In this document: positions 28,876-37,185 of the stretch, one piece after another | Numbering within the stretch: position 1 is the first letter of the stretch | How the letters are laid out: the number at the start of each line of letters is the position of its first letter | Assembly: GCA_007618135.1 (NCBI GenBank) | Contig: PHFX01000150.1 | Coordinates: forward strand, 39,856-103,855 | Source of the DNA: Candidatus Brocadia sp. WS118 | Lineage (GTDB): Bacteria > Planctomycetota > Brocadiia > Brocadiales > Brocadiaceae | Direction of reading: 5' to 3' | DNA: 64,000 bases | The notes under the pieces: generated by a model | Seen by the model: only the letters and a program-made list of their open reading frames with translations | The model's database searches: none | What the model was told of the DNA's origin: nothing | Program-made: the position numbers and the translations under genes

Positions 28876-29654
28876 ATGACTTACAGAACAGAACAGAACA
28901 GAACAGAACAGAACAGAACAGAACAGAACAGAACAGAACAGAACAGAACAGAACAGAACAGAACAGAACAGGAGAATGGTATAATAAATACTATCAAGAC
29001 AAGGGAAAAGATAGGAATGATTTACTAGCTAATCCAGAGGTTCTATTTCAGCATTTAGCTGTTGAGGAGTCTGTAATTTCTGTATTAAGAAAAACAACAC
29101 TTAATAAAGAGAGTGCAAGAATTCTAGATGTTGGGTGTGGTGGCGGTGGAAGCTTAACACGTTTTATGCAATTGGGATTTGTACCTTCTAATTTGTATGG
29201 GATTGATATCATAAATACTAGAATAGAAAATGGCAAAATTAGGTATCCAAACATAAATTTAGTATGCGGTGATGCATCATCAATGCCATATGACTCGAAT
29301 TATTTCGACTTAACGTTAGAATCCACTATGTTTGTACAAATTACAAATGAGCAAATATCTCAAGATATATCAACTGAAATGTTAAGAGTAACGAAAAAAG
29401 ACGGATATATTCTATTAATAGATTGGCGTTATTCTAAACCACGTAATACAACTTATCTTGGGCTTTCAACAAAGAGAATACAAAAATTGTTTTTAGTAAA
29501 GTCATCATCCAAAATCATTTGTCAAGAACTCGGAGCTTTAGTTCCACCGATTGGCAGGGCAATATCAAAATACATGCCATCAAGTTACTTCTTATTAAGG
29601 GCAGTGTTTCCATTTTTTGCAGGTCAAACGGCGACTCTTTTGCAAAAACTATGA
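28876..29654 (+). CDS. SAM-dependent methyltransferase, pentanucleotide phase-variable, currently out of frame
   Basis: A class I methyltransferase. After the repeat the frame reads GEWYNKYYQDKGKDRNDLL, then SAM motif ILDVGCGGGGS, acidic VCGDASSMPY and YILLIDWRYS. The only good start, ATG 28876 behind AAAAAGGAG, is followed by 17 copies of CAGAA. With 17 copies the frame ends at a TAG soon after the repeat. With 16 or 19 copies it would join the methyltransferase frame and give about 257 residues. The in-frame start at 29166 lacks the SAM motif. The target is unknown; surface polysaccharide or small molecule is a guess based on the adjacent waaF. Confidence 0.75.
28884..28971 (+). repeat. Simple sequence repeat, 17 x CAGAA
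   Basis: Seventeen perfect CAGAA units followed by a partial CAG. The unit length is not a multiple of three and no frame contains a stop (all encode RTEQN in rotation). It lies directly after a start codon. This is the classical build of a translational phase switch. Confidence 0.97.
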
Positions 29655-29829
29655 GTGGAAATCCTAGCATAACCATGCACGAACAAAAGAACAAAGGGCA
29701 ACCATTAGTAAATTGAATTGGGTACCTAGATAAATTGCGATTAAAGTCAAAAGCACCCAACAAGTTGCTGCAGCCGACGCTGAGCGTGTCGCTAGCTGTG
29801 TAGAAACAGATTCTTAAACCAAAGGATGT
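29655..29829. other. Spacer without a gene
   Basis: Contains CACCCAACAAGTTGCTGCAG followed by CCGACGC, which resembles one end of an integron attC site, but no matching partner was found within 100 bases. Nothing else is recognised. Confidence 0.3.
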
Positions 29830-30301
29830 ATGAAAGAAACGGTTTACATCGAAACGAGTGTAGTAATACTACACGTCGAAACCAAGCAGAGATTTGGTGA
29901 TAGCCGGACGTCAGGAGATTACTCGAGAGAAATGTCCTGAGATACTCAAGACATTTGAGCCGCATATCTCCGCATTGGTTGTTCAAGAAGCCGAGCATGG
30001 GGATGCCGAAGCGACCCAGAAGAGATTATCAGCAATTTCGAAGATACCCGTTCTGTTCATAAGCGACGAAGCAGAACGTTTAGCTTTGCTATTAATAAAA
30101 GATGGACCCATACCGGAGCAGTACCCCGAAGATGCACTTCATATTGCCGTGGCAACCGTAAACGGGATGGACTATCTTTTGACGTGGAACTTTACCCATA
30201 TAAACAACGCTCAAATGAAAGCAAAGATAATATCGCTGGTTGAAGCCAAAGGGTATCAGTGCCCAACAATATGTTCACCAGAAGAGTTATTAGGAGAATG
30301 A
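29830..30301 (+). pseudogene. PIN-domain (VapC-like) toxin, frameshifted
   Basis: From ATG 29830 the frame gives the PIN start MKETVYIETSVV, with the first acidic residue, and then loses the frame. The rest, SRDLVIAGRQEITRE through ISALVVQEAEHGDAEATQKRL, YPEDALHIAVATVNGMDYLLTWNFTHINN, lies in another frame. A two-base loss near 29866 explains this, where intact relatives read SVVSYLTARPSRDL. The GTG-started fragment at 29894 lacks the first catalytic acid. The antitoxin gene follows immediately and is intact. Confidence 0.75.
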
Positions 30302-30486
30302 AGATGAAAGACCCAATAGTAGAAGAAGTACGTGAAGCCCGTAAGAAACATGCTCAGCGATTCAATTTTGACTTGCGTGCGATTTGTGCAGATTTAAAAA
30401 TGAAAGAAAAAGAGTACGGACTTCCAATCAAATCTTTACCTTCAAAAACCGTACAAACAGCAGCATCTAACAATATGTCCACATGA
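30298..30486 (+). CDS. Antitoxin partner of the PIN toxin
   Basis: About 62 residues from ATG 30298 (overlapping the toxin stop by ATGA) or 60 from ATG 30304. The start KDPIVEEVREARKKHAQRFNFDLRAICADLKMKEKEYG resembles the small proteins found next to this PIN family (DPIVEEVR..RF..DL.AI..DL). In this pair the toxin precedes the antitoxin. If the toxin is dead the antitoxin is an orphan. Confidence 0.7.
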   Translation: MKMKDPIVEEVREARKKHAQRFNFDLRAICADLKMKEKEYGLPIKSLPSKTVQTAASNNMST

Positions 30487-31007
30487 TGCAAAAGCAGTGG
30501 TGTGATTTCAGAGTCCAGTGCATTTTTCAAGTTCTGTGCTTTCGGCACGTTCAGTTCTCTTTCCCTTTTGCGCAGGTGACACCCGTATTAAGTGGCATCA
30601 TTGTCGCTGAGAGGGGGGAGTGTTCCTTGTCAAGTCAAATAGAGTGCGCTCACAAAAAATGTCATGATGGTCTAGGGAAGATGCGAAGCGTCACATCTTA
30701 AAATTAAATACCTTCGCTCTGCTGGTTCAATCGTCCTCGATTGAACCTAAATATTTGGCCTTTTCATGGCTGATATTTGTTTTAAAACTTACCAGCAAGT
30801 TCAAAATATCTGGTTCAATCTACAAGAGTGAACCAGCCTCGAACCAGCATTGAAGCCGCTGTCTCTTGCGCCGAATTCACCTTCACAATACCCACCCCTC
30901 AATCCCCTCCTGGGAGGGGACTCTGGGGTGGGTTCGCTTCACCCTTCATGAACTCAGGACAGGCTTAACTCATCCTCTGAAAATCCACACTCCCACCAGC
31001 GCATATT
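30487..31007. repeat. Intergenic region with GGGTGGG-type palindrome
   Basis: 30888-30935 contains ACCCCTCAATCCCCTCCTGG with its inverse GGGAGGGGACTCTGGGGTGG, related to 28513 and 48424. A weaker hairpin with TGGTTCAAT...GAACCAG lies at 30722-30850. No gene is seen. Confidence 0.55.
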
Positions 31008-33011
31008 TTACGGTAATTTTACATCATAGTCCAACGTCACCGCAGTATCTCCGGCATCCTTATCAATCTTAATTGGCAGGCGCCAGACTACCGCATCAAT
31101 GAAACATGCACCCATGTTATCCTCCCTGCAATAGTAAAAGCTCGTGGATACTTTTACATCAGTGCTTTGTACATCAGTGCCTGTTTTAAAGGATACTCTT
31201 ATTGGGAGTACGGGGTTTTCGAGCTTAACGTCCTGCTTACCCTGCTCTATCTGAATACCTTTACCTGCCTCAATCGCATATGCCAGTGGGGCATTTGGGT
31301 TCAAATGATATCCCCTGGGAAGATTTAAGTTCATTGTTAGTTGTATGTCTGCATCGGTTTTCAAGGTTTTTAAAGGGAGCTCCACGGCTTTTGCAAAAGG
31401 CGGTATTCCTGCTGACGGTGCCTTGCCTGAAACCCCGGTTTTCATCCCCTTGATTTGCAAGGTGCTCACCTCTCTTGTCTTCATGTCCACGATACGGATG
31501 GCGTGGTTGTTCGTGTCGGCAATATACATCTTGTTGCTCGCAACACTGAGACCGCCGGGTTCATAGAATTGAGATTCCTTACCGTCAGTATGCCCAGGTT
31601 TTCCATTGCCGGAAAATGTCCTGCATGTCTTATCCAGGGGGTTGAGTACCTTAATCTTGTGATTGTAGGTGTCTGTAATATAAAGAAGGCCATGGTGGTT
31701 AAATACGCCAAGCGGATGCTGTAATCGCACTTCGTCGCCCTGACCATCAACGTCTCCGAAGACAAAGAGGTCCTTTCCTACCAGCGTCATCACTTCCTTC
31801 TTCTCCATGTCTGCGTAACGGATAGAGCTTACCTCACTATCGGCAAAATAGAGCTTTGTGCCGGAGATCGTAATCCCGCTGGGCTGGGCCAAGGCGGCCT
31901 TATCCAAAGCACCATCAACGCGCCCCTCCCTGCCGCTACCGGCAAAGGGTTGGAAAACGGTGGTTTCCAAATCCATCACCCAAATCTGGTGCGCGCCAGC
32001 CATGGCTATGTACAGTTGCTCGTCTAAACAAACCAGATCCCAGGGTGAATTCAGCGGTGACGATATGCCCATACCGCCGGAAGCCATAAATTCAGCCTGT
32101 TTTCCGGTTCCAGCGATTGTTTTCACGGTCTTTGCCTTTAAATCTAGTTTTCGTATGAGATGGTTCTCCGTATCTGCAACATACAGAGTATCGCCGTGGA
32201 GCGCCATTCCTTGCGGATGATTGACGCATGCCTCAGGATAAGTGCCGTCTTTTGTGCCTGCCTTTCCGCTGCCTGCAATATCAAGGATCTCTCCTTCCAG
32301 GTTTGTGATGATAATTCTGTTGTGACCGGAATCCGCAATAAACAAACGATTCGAAGCCTCATCGGCCAGTACCTTGCCGGGAAAAGAAAGGGGACTGTCT
32401 CCTAATTTGTATTTTTCCAGCGCGAGGGGTAGCGGAGTATCCCGTATGAGATTTTTTGACCGATACTCGGAGATCAACTGGCCAATGAGTTTGTCGAGGA
32501 TCTCATAATGGCCCTCCCCGGTATCCGATCCTACCACGTATCCGTCCGGATCGATCAGCACAAGCGTAGGCCACGCCCTGGCGCCGTAAGCGTCCCAGAT
32601 CGTGAAATTGCTGTCATTTACCACGGGATGTTCAATCTCATACCGGAGGATGGCCTGCCGGATATTGTCCGCATCCCGTTCATTTTCAAATTTTGCCGAA
32701 TGCACGCCGATAACCACGAGATCGTTTGGATATTTTGCCTCCAACTTTTTAAGGTCAGGGATGATGTGCATGCAATTAATGCAGCAATAGGTCCAAAAAT
32801 CGAGGAGCACGACTTTACCCTTTAATTCGGCAAGAGTCAGAGGTCTTGAAACATTGAGCCAGGCCGTGCCGCCCGTTAATTCAGCGGCTGGCGTCTTTTT
32901 TTTCTGTGCCGATGCCACGGGTATTTCTCCGGAGTAAAAGAGAGAGAGCACCAAAACAAGAAAGAGTGACGTTCGGGGTAAAAGTCTTGCGAAAAGGTGT
33001 ATCCGTTTCAT
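31008..33011 (-). CDS. Thioredoxin-like/NHL-repeat protein
   Basis: A 667-residue exported protein. Signal peptide about 1-35 (FLVLVLSLFYSGEIPVASA). Residues ~45-175 are a TlpA/NHLRC2-type thioredoxin domain with the active-site CINC (C77, C80). NHL repeats follow at ~205-500 (for example LFIADSGHNRIIITN, LYVADTENHLIRKLDL, LYITDTYNHKIKVLNP, MYIADTNNHAIRIVD). Residues ~530-667 resemble a DsbD N-terminal-like beta domain. It should act in periplasmic or paryphoplasmic thiol chemistry, possibly cytochrome maturation. It overlaps a small membrane-protein gene by four bases. Confidence 0.85.
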   Translation of the reverse strand: MKRIHLFARLLPRTSLFLVLVLSLFYSGEIPVASAQKKKTPAAELTGGTAWLNVSRPLTLAELKGKVVLLDFWTYCCINCMHIIPDLKKLEAKYPNDLVVIGVHSAKFENERDADNIRQAILRYEIEHPVVNDSNFTIWDAYGARAWPTLVLIDPDGYVVGSDTGEGHYEILDKLIGQLISEYRSKNLIRDTPLPLALEKYKLGDSPLSFPGKVLADEASNRLFIADSGHNRIIITNLEGEILDIAGSGKAGTKDGTYPEACVNHPQGMALHGDTLYVADTENHLIRKLDLKAKTVKTIAGTGKQAEFMASGGMGISSPLNSPWDLVCLDEQLYIAMAGAHQIWVMDLETTVFQPFAGSGREGRVDGALDKAALAQPSGITISGTKLYFADSEVSSIRYADMEKKEVMTLVGKDLFVFGDVDGQGDEVRLQHPLGVFNHHGLLYITDTYNHKIKVLNPLDKTCRTFSGNGKPGHTDGKESQFYEPGGLSVASNKMYIADTNNHAIRIVDMKTREVSTLQIKGMKTGVSGKAPSAGIPPFAKAVELPLKTLKTDADIQLTMNLNLPRGYHLNPNAPLAYAIEAGKGIQIEQGKQDVKLENPVLPIRVSFKTGTDVQSTDVKVSTSFYYCREDNMGACFIDAVVWRLPIKIDKDAGDTAVTLDYDVKLP

Positions 33012-33115
33012 GGTTTTTGGTTATCCTTTTTCCGCTTAAAAAGATATTTCCCGTAGAAGAGAAAGGCAACAACGATCAATGATACCACACTCAAAATGAA
33101 GTAGGCGAGTTCCAT
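33008..33115 (-). CDS. Small single-span membrane protein
   Basis: A 35-residue protein from ATG 33115: MELAYFILSVVSLIVVAFLF followed by a basic tail (KYLFKRKKDNQKP), so one membrane helix with a cytoplasmic C-terminus. GGGGTGA precedes the start. The stop overlaps the start of the thioredoxin/NHL gene (ATGA), suggesting coupled expression. A longer frame to 33196 is possible but has no ribosome binding site. No family is recognised. Confidence 0.5.
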   Translation of the reverse strand: MELAYFILSVVSLIVVAFLFYGKYLFKRKKDNQKP

Positions 33116-33284
33116 TGTTTCACCCCATTCTTTGATTAAAACATGCGTAAAAGCATGAATGCTATTTAAGGTACTGCCTTTTGATTCTATCAGCACTTAG
33201 AAAGCTATCAAGAAAAATTTCCTTGACAGCTAAAAGAGATTTTTGATATACAATAACCATTCTCCATAAAAGTCACACAATGAA

Positions 33285-33394
33285 AACTCACGACAAAGGC
33301 AAACCCTGAGTAATCAGGGGACGCAAAGTACAGGGTCTTTAAACCACACAAGGACGTAGTTTAAGACGCTACTTTATCCTTTAGTGAAAAAGAT
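33285..33394 (+). promoter_or_regulatory. c-di-GMP-I (GEMM-I) riboswitch
   Basis: The aptamer core is conserved: AAAGGCAAACC, a hairpin CCCTGAGTAATCAGGG, then GGGACGCAAAGTACAGGGTC. The second hairpin is GTCTTTAAAC paired with GTTTAAGAC. An intrinsic terminator follows at 33395. A second copy with the same core lies at 58565-58650 on the minus strand. The next gene on this strand is the PatA-like protease at 33804. Confidence 0.88.
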
Positions 33395-33449
33395 AGCCTT
33401 ACTGCCGAAGATGTTTCAATGAACATTTTTGCAGTAAGGCTTTTTTTTT
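33395..33449 (+). terminator. Riboswitch expression-platform terminator
   Basis: AGCCTTACTGC at 33395-33405 pairs with GCAGTAAGGCT at 33431-33441, followed by nine T. The hairpin is nearly identical to the one behind the other riboswitch at 58505-58551. Ligand binding would decide between read-through and termination. Confidence 0.9.
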
Positions 33450-33586
33450 AAAGTAATCGCACAGAGGCACAAAGACGCAAAGAAATAGAGTTCACCGCAG
33501 AGTACGCTGAGGACGCAGAGAAAGACTTAAAATATTTTTCTCTCCGCGTTCTTTGGGCCCTCTGCGGTAAATACATTCCATAAATC
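33450..33586. repeat. Hairpin of CACAAAG/GCAGAG-type repeats
   Basis: CACAGAGGCACAAAGACGCA at 33470 and the pair TTCACCGCAGAGTACGCTGA / CCGCGTTCTTTGGGCCCTCT form an imperfect inverted repeat. No gene is seen. Confidence 0.5.
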
Positions 33587-33722
33587 GTAACAATTTAGTT
33601 TTTTGAAAAAGAATACCCATGTATCATCGATATTACGGTAGGGGCAGGTTTCAAACCTGCCCCTACCGAGCGATGGCATACCGTTGTCGTTATTGAAATT
33701 TTTCAAAAAACTAAATTGTTAC
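33587..33722 (+). repeat. Nested inverted-repeat element, copy C
   Basis: Ends GTAACAATTTAGTTTTTTGA and TTCAAAAAACTAAATTGTTA-C are perfect inverse complements over more than 20 bases. The interior holds a second perfect palindrome GGTAGGGGCAGGTTT / AAACCTGCCCCTACC. It sits between the riboswitch and the protease gene. Confidence 0.9.
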
Positions 33723-33803
33723 CATAAATCTTGTTGTCTTGGTGCCTTTGTGTGAGAAACATAAATACATTCTTTTCCGACTCGCTTGGGTTTAGGGTAC
33801 TGT

Positions 33804-34700
33804 ATGAGCCAGAAACGAACTTCGATGACCCCTTTGGAATTGGTGAAACTTCCCTCTTTGATGGAACGCACCAGTGGCCGCAGTGAGTTGAAAATTGGGC
33901 TCATCGATGGCCCCGTCGCCCTGAATCATCCTGATCTAACTATCGGGAATATTCGCGAAATTTCTCGTGGAATGAACAGCGCCTGTACCCAAACCGGCAG
34001 CAGCGCCTGTGTTCATGGCACCTTTGTAGCCGGGATTCTGACCGCAAAACGCGGATCGGTGGCCCCGGCGATTTGTCCCGGCTGCACCTTGCTGGTGCGT
34101 CCTATCTTTGCAGAGGCTGAAATAAAAAACGATGATTTGCCAAGCGCAACGCCCGGGGAACTTGCCACGGCCATTCTCGACTGTATTAACGCGGGCGCTC
34201 AAGTAGTGAACGTTAGCGCGTCTCTCGCCCAACCCTCTATCAAAAGCGAGTGCGCATTAGAGGAGTCTTTGGATTATGCCGCCCAGCGCGGGGTGATCGT
34301 GATTGTAGCGGCGGGCAATCAGGGAACCTTGGGCAGCACCGCTATTACCCGTCACCCGTGGGTTATACCGGTGGTGGCGTATGATCTTCAACGCAACCCT
34401 ATGGATCATTCGAACATGGGAAATTCAATTGGACGGCGGGGACTGGGTGCACCCGGTGAGAACGTTACCAGTCTTGGATCAACAGGCCAGACCCTGACAT
34501 TGGGAGGAACTAGTGCTGCAGCCCCTTTTGTAACCGGCGCCATTGCGTTATTGTGGTCAGCACTTCCCTCAGCAACAGCAGCGCAAGTGAAATTTGCAAT
34601 TGTACAAGCGTATGCACCCAGGCGAGCAACGGTGGTCCCGCCGCTGTTGAACGCATGGGGTTCTTATCAATTCCTGATGACAACGAAAACGAGGAGGTGA
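33804..34700 (+). CDS. Subtilisin-like protease, PatA-like, cytoplasmic
   Basis: A 298-residue S8 peptidase. The triad is intact: D35 in IGLIDGPVALNHPDL, H71 in CVHGTFVAGIL, S237 in GGTSAAAPFVTGAIALLW, with oxyanion N172 in AAGNQG. It has no signal peptide, unlike exported subtilisins, and matches the compact protease domain of cyanobactin PatA/PatG proteins. A role in removing leader peptides is inferred from the genes that follow. ATG 33804 is preferred over TTG 33786. It is followed after five bases by the CGGC-motif gene. Confidence 0.88.
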   Translation: MSQKRTSMTPLELVKLPSLMERTSGRSELKIGLIDGPVALNHPDLTIGNIREISRGMNSACTQTGSSACVHGTFVAGILTAKRGSVAPAICPGCTLLVRPIFAEAEIKNDDLPSATPGELATAILDCINAGAQVVNVSASLAQPSIKSECALEESLDYAAQRGVIVIVAAGNQGTLGSTAITRHPWVIPVVAYDLQRNPMDHSNMGNSIGRRGLGAPGENVTSLGSTGQTLTLGGTSAAAPFVTGAIALLWSALPSATAAQVKFAIVQAYAPRRATVVPPLLNAWGSYQFLMTTKTRR

Positions 34701-34705
34701 AGTCT

Positions 34706-34924
34706 ATGAATGAAAAGGAGATAAAAGGAGATCACGTTGAGTGGGGCGCACATCAGCCCTATCACGTGCGACTCCCGGGATTTATAAATGATGAGGAGAT
34801 TGGACTTGGTGATGTTATCAAACGAGTCACCTCGGCTTTCGGCATCAAACCCTGTGGCGGTTGTGAGCGACGCGCTGCGACGCTTAATCGCTGGATTGTT
34901 TTCACCGGCCGGGGCACGAGGTAA
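34706..34924 (+). CDS. Small CGGC-motif protein in the RiPP-like cluster
   Basis: A 72-residue protein beginning five bases after the protease stop, with GAGGAGG as ribosome binding site. It has a central HVRLPGFINDEEIGLGDVIKR and a C-terminal GIKPCGGCERRAATLNRW. The CxxC pair could bind metal or be modified. It has no leader similarity to the downstream family, apart from the shared PGF. It could be a carrier, a recognition element or another substrate. No established function is known to me. Confidence 0.8.
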   Translation: MNEKEIKGDHVEWGAHQPYHVRLPGFINDEEIGLGDVIKRVTSAFGIKPCGGCERRAATLNRWIVFTGRGTR

Positions 34925-34962
34925 GCCAAAATACAAGAAACCATTTTGAACGGAGGAGAACT

Positions 34963-35886
34963 ATGGAACAGAATGAAACAAAAGAACAACCGGTAAGTCA
35001 ATCGACGGCAGGACAGGGCGTAGCCGTGATCACACCATCACAGGAAGAGGTCGTCGCAACCCCGCCTGTCAAACAGAGTTCCTGCCCGACCTGTGCAGGT
35101 GGTGCAGGCGCCATGACGATATCCTATGTCTATGCCTTAGGCCGAATTGAGGCGCGTTTTCCGCGCCTTTCGGTGGAAAAGGAATTTGCCCAGGCAATAG
35201 GGCGCGCCGAGACCGCAGGACAAACCGGCCAGCAGGCCTTTTATAATGCGTTGTCAAAACCCGAGAACCGTTATCTGGTGCGCCAGATGTGCTGGGTATT
35301 CACGATTCAAGGGATGGAAACCTACCTGATTCAACCAAGAGACCCTGCGGATTATGACCGGTTGGTGGAAGCCATCCGTCCTCAGCCAAGTCCCATGGAC
35401 ATGGATGTCATCATCGGTATGCGGGGACCTATTGCCCCACCGGAGATGTGCAACGGACTCATGGTGCCCATTGTCGCGTTCGATCAGATATATTCCTTTG
35501 ATCGTGATGCGCTCATCAAGGCTATTCCATGTCCCGAAAAAACCAAACCAGAGGCATTTAGACCTGCAGCCGAGGAGGTCTTCTATAGGATTCTGCAGAT
35601 GACGGATAACGCCGGTGCGACGGACGACCACCGTGCGCTGAACTACCTGGCCATGCGGTATCCGGGTATCTATGCCAAGGCGGCAGAAGAATTTGCGCGA
35701 GACTTTTCGTTGACGGGGTTAGAGGTGCGTCCATCACCGCTGAGCAGCACCCGCAGGATCGTCGATGTTATCTTCTCTTACACAAATCGCAACACCGAAT
35801 TCACGGAGAAGTTTTCTGTGCGGGTGGATGTGACCGAGGAGTTTCCATTCCTGGTGACCAAGTTGTCACCGTACTATGATCGGTAA
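34963..35886 (+). CDS. PatG C-terminal-domain-like protein
   Basis: A 307-residue soluble protein. After a flexible 40-residue start it has SSCPTCAGGAG and then a domain resembling the C-terminal part of cyanobactin maturation protein PatG: ISYVYALGRIEARFPRLSVEKEFAQAIGR, YLVRQMCWVFTIQGMETYLIQPRDP, IVAFDQIYSFDRDALIKAIP, and RALNYLAMRYPGIYAKAAEEF. In PatG this domain is fused to the macrocyclising protease; here it is a separate gene. The assignment rests on my reading of these motifs. The first leader-peptide gene starts 33 bases later. Confidence 0.75.
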   Translation: MEQNETKEQPVSQSTAGQGVAVITPSQEEVVATPPVKQSSCPTCAGGAGAMTISYVYALGRIEARFPRLSVEKEFAQAIGRAETAGQTGQQAFYNALSKPENRYLVRQMCWVFTIQGMETYLIQPRDPADYDRLVEAIRPQPSPMDMDVIIGMRGPIAPPEMCNGLMVPIVAFDQIYSFDRDALIKAIPCPEKTKPEAFRPAAEEVFYRILQMTDNAGATDDHRALNYLAMRYPGIYAKAAEEFARDFSLTGLEVRPSPLSSTRRIVDVIFSYTNRNTEFTEKFSVRVDVTEEFPFLVTKLSPYYDR

Positions 35887-35919
35887 TCCCATAAACACCA
35901 ATAGTGAAAGGAGAAAAAA

Positions 35920-36207
35920 ATGAACATTCCAATGTTCTTTGCAGACAAGTCACTCTATAAGTCAGGCAGGCATTATGTAATCCATGGGCACATCCCAATT
36001 CTGTCGGGAGAGATTTATCCGGCTCTAACGACGTCTGTCGGGGGTCTAGGTGGCGGTATTGGCGAGACGCTTGGCGCATGGGGCTGTTGGGACTCAAGAT
36101 GCTGCGTGAGATATGGTACATGTTGCCTCCCCACTCCTCGTGGGCGGAGTTGCTGGTTCTGTTGTATCGAGGATGAGCCATGCGAACGATGCATTTGGCC
36201 TTGGTAG
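35920..36207 (+). CDS. Leader-family peptide 1 (Cys-rich core)
   Basis: A 95-residue peptide. The N-terminus MNIPMFFADKSLYKSGRHYV is a diverged form of the leader shared by the next five genes (P at 4, F at 6, S-L-Y at 11-13). A glycine-rich SVGGLGGGIGE stretch follows near residues 39-49. The C-terminal ~40 residues hold ten cysteines, four pairs of them or neighbours (RCC, TCC, FCC), and four tryptophans. AAAGGAG precedes the ATG. The glycine stretch may be a cleavage site; this is inference. Confidence 0.75.
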   Translation: MNIPMFFADKSLYKSGRHYVIHGHIPILSGEIYPALTTSVGGLGGGIGETLGAWGCWDSRCCVRYGTCCLPTPRGRSCWFCCIEDEPCERCIWPW

Positions 36208-36400
36208 CTCCACTTCTCTTCAGCCGTTTCGGGTGCTCTCCTCAATGAAGAGGACGGTTAAGTTGTATTCTCTAAATTTCCAGTTGTGCACAGTCCGCCG
36301 TGCAAAGAGCACGGCGCGGATGGGATCATCCCGCGCTCGATCCGGGTGCCTATTACGATCGTTGAGGTTGAAAACTCAAAATAATAAGAAGGTAAATGAA

Positions 36401-37185
36401 ATGAACAAACCTAGATTTAATGCAGAGGCCTCGATCTACAGGACGAACGGGCGGTACCGGTCTTCGGTCTTGGGTGGGGGCGATACATCTGCCGTCGGGC
36501 GATTTTCCCGGCGTATTATCCGGGTGCAGATACTCAGGCGAGATGCAATAACTGCATGACCGGCTGCGTTGAAAAGTATGAGTACTGCCTTGCCGTAGGA
36601 GCCGGAGGGTGCGCGTTTGGCTGCATAGCCACTGGTCCTTTGTACCCGGCATGCTACGCGGCATGCATGGGCGGAGTTTTGGGGAGCTGCGACGCCGGGC
36701 TTCTGGGGTGCGAGTTTCTTACTTGCGCCGCGCCCCGGCCAGAGTTATTCGGGTGGGAGCCGTTAGGCGAGAGTCCATGCTGTCCTAAGGTCTGTGGCTT
36801 TCTCAACCCACTCGTACCTGGTGAAGGTTGCTGTGATAAGGGCGAACACTGTGTGGACAGATTTGATCCCAATGCACGTCAGGGCTGTTGCCCAAGCGAT
36901 CAGAGCGTTTGCGGTGGTAAATGCTGCGCCAAAGGAGATAGATGTTGTGGTAATGAGTGTTGCCCGGCGGGCTGGTTCTGTGACAACGGGTCCTGTACTC
37001 AATCCATGCCTTTCCCGGGCGGACCTCCGCCGAAGCCGCTGAAACCGTCTCCAGGTTCGGGTTTATTCGACTGTGCTCGAGGATGGACACATTGCAAAGA
37101 CAAATGTTGTCCGCCGGGTCTGCATTGCTGTGTCCAGGTAGGCGGGACGACATCGTGCCAAGCCGATTGTTTAATGTTGAAATGA
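36401..37185 (+). pseudogene. Leader-family protein 2 (granulin-like Cys repeats), single-base frameshift
   Basis: Leader MNKPRFNAEASIYRTNGRYR starts at ATG 36401. The frame then breaks near 36497. Reading one base back gives AIFPAYYPGADTQARCNNC, which aligns with AIILSYFPGPATQAVCDTC of protein 3, and continues to 37185. One G lost from GTCGGGCG restores a 261-residue protein. The core has granulin-like patterns: CCDKGEHCVDRFDPNARQGC, GGKCCAKGDRCCGNECCPAG and CKDKCCPPGLHCC. It may be a sequencing or assembly error, real decay, or frameshifting. Confidence 0.75.

Noticed and set aside
28884..28971. CRISPR or minisatellite array
   Set aside because: It is a perfect pentanucleotide repeat without spacers. 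No CRISPR repeats or cas genes were seen in the window.
29740..29800. attC-like sequence of an integron cassette
   Set aside because: One arm resembles AACAAGTTGCTGCAGCCGAC, but no inverse partner with GTTRRRY was found and no integrase is in the window.
36113..36400. Upstream extension of the leader frame of leader-family gene 2
   Set aside because: The start at 36401 has the array-typical ribosome binding site, and the extension overlaps the preceding peptide gene in another frame.
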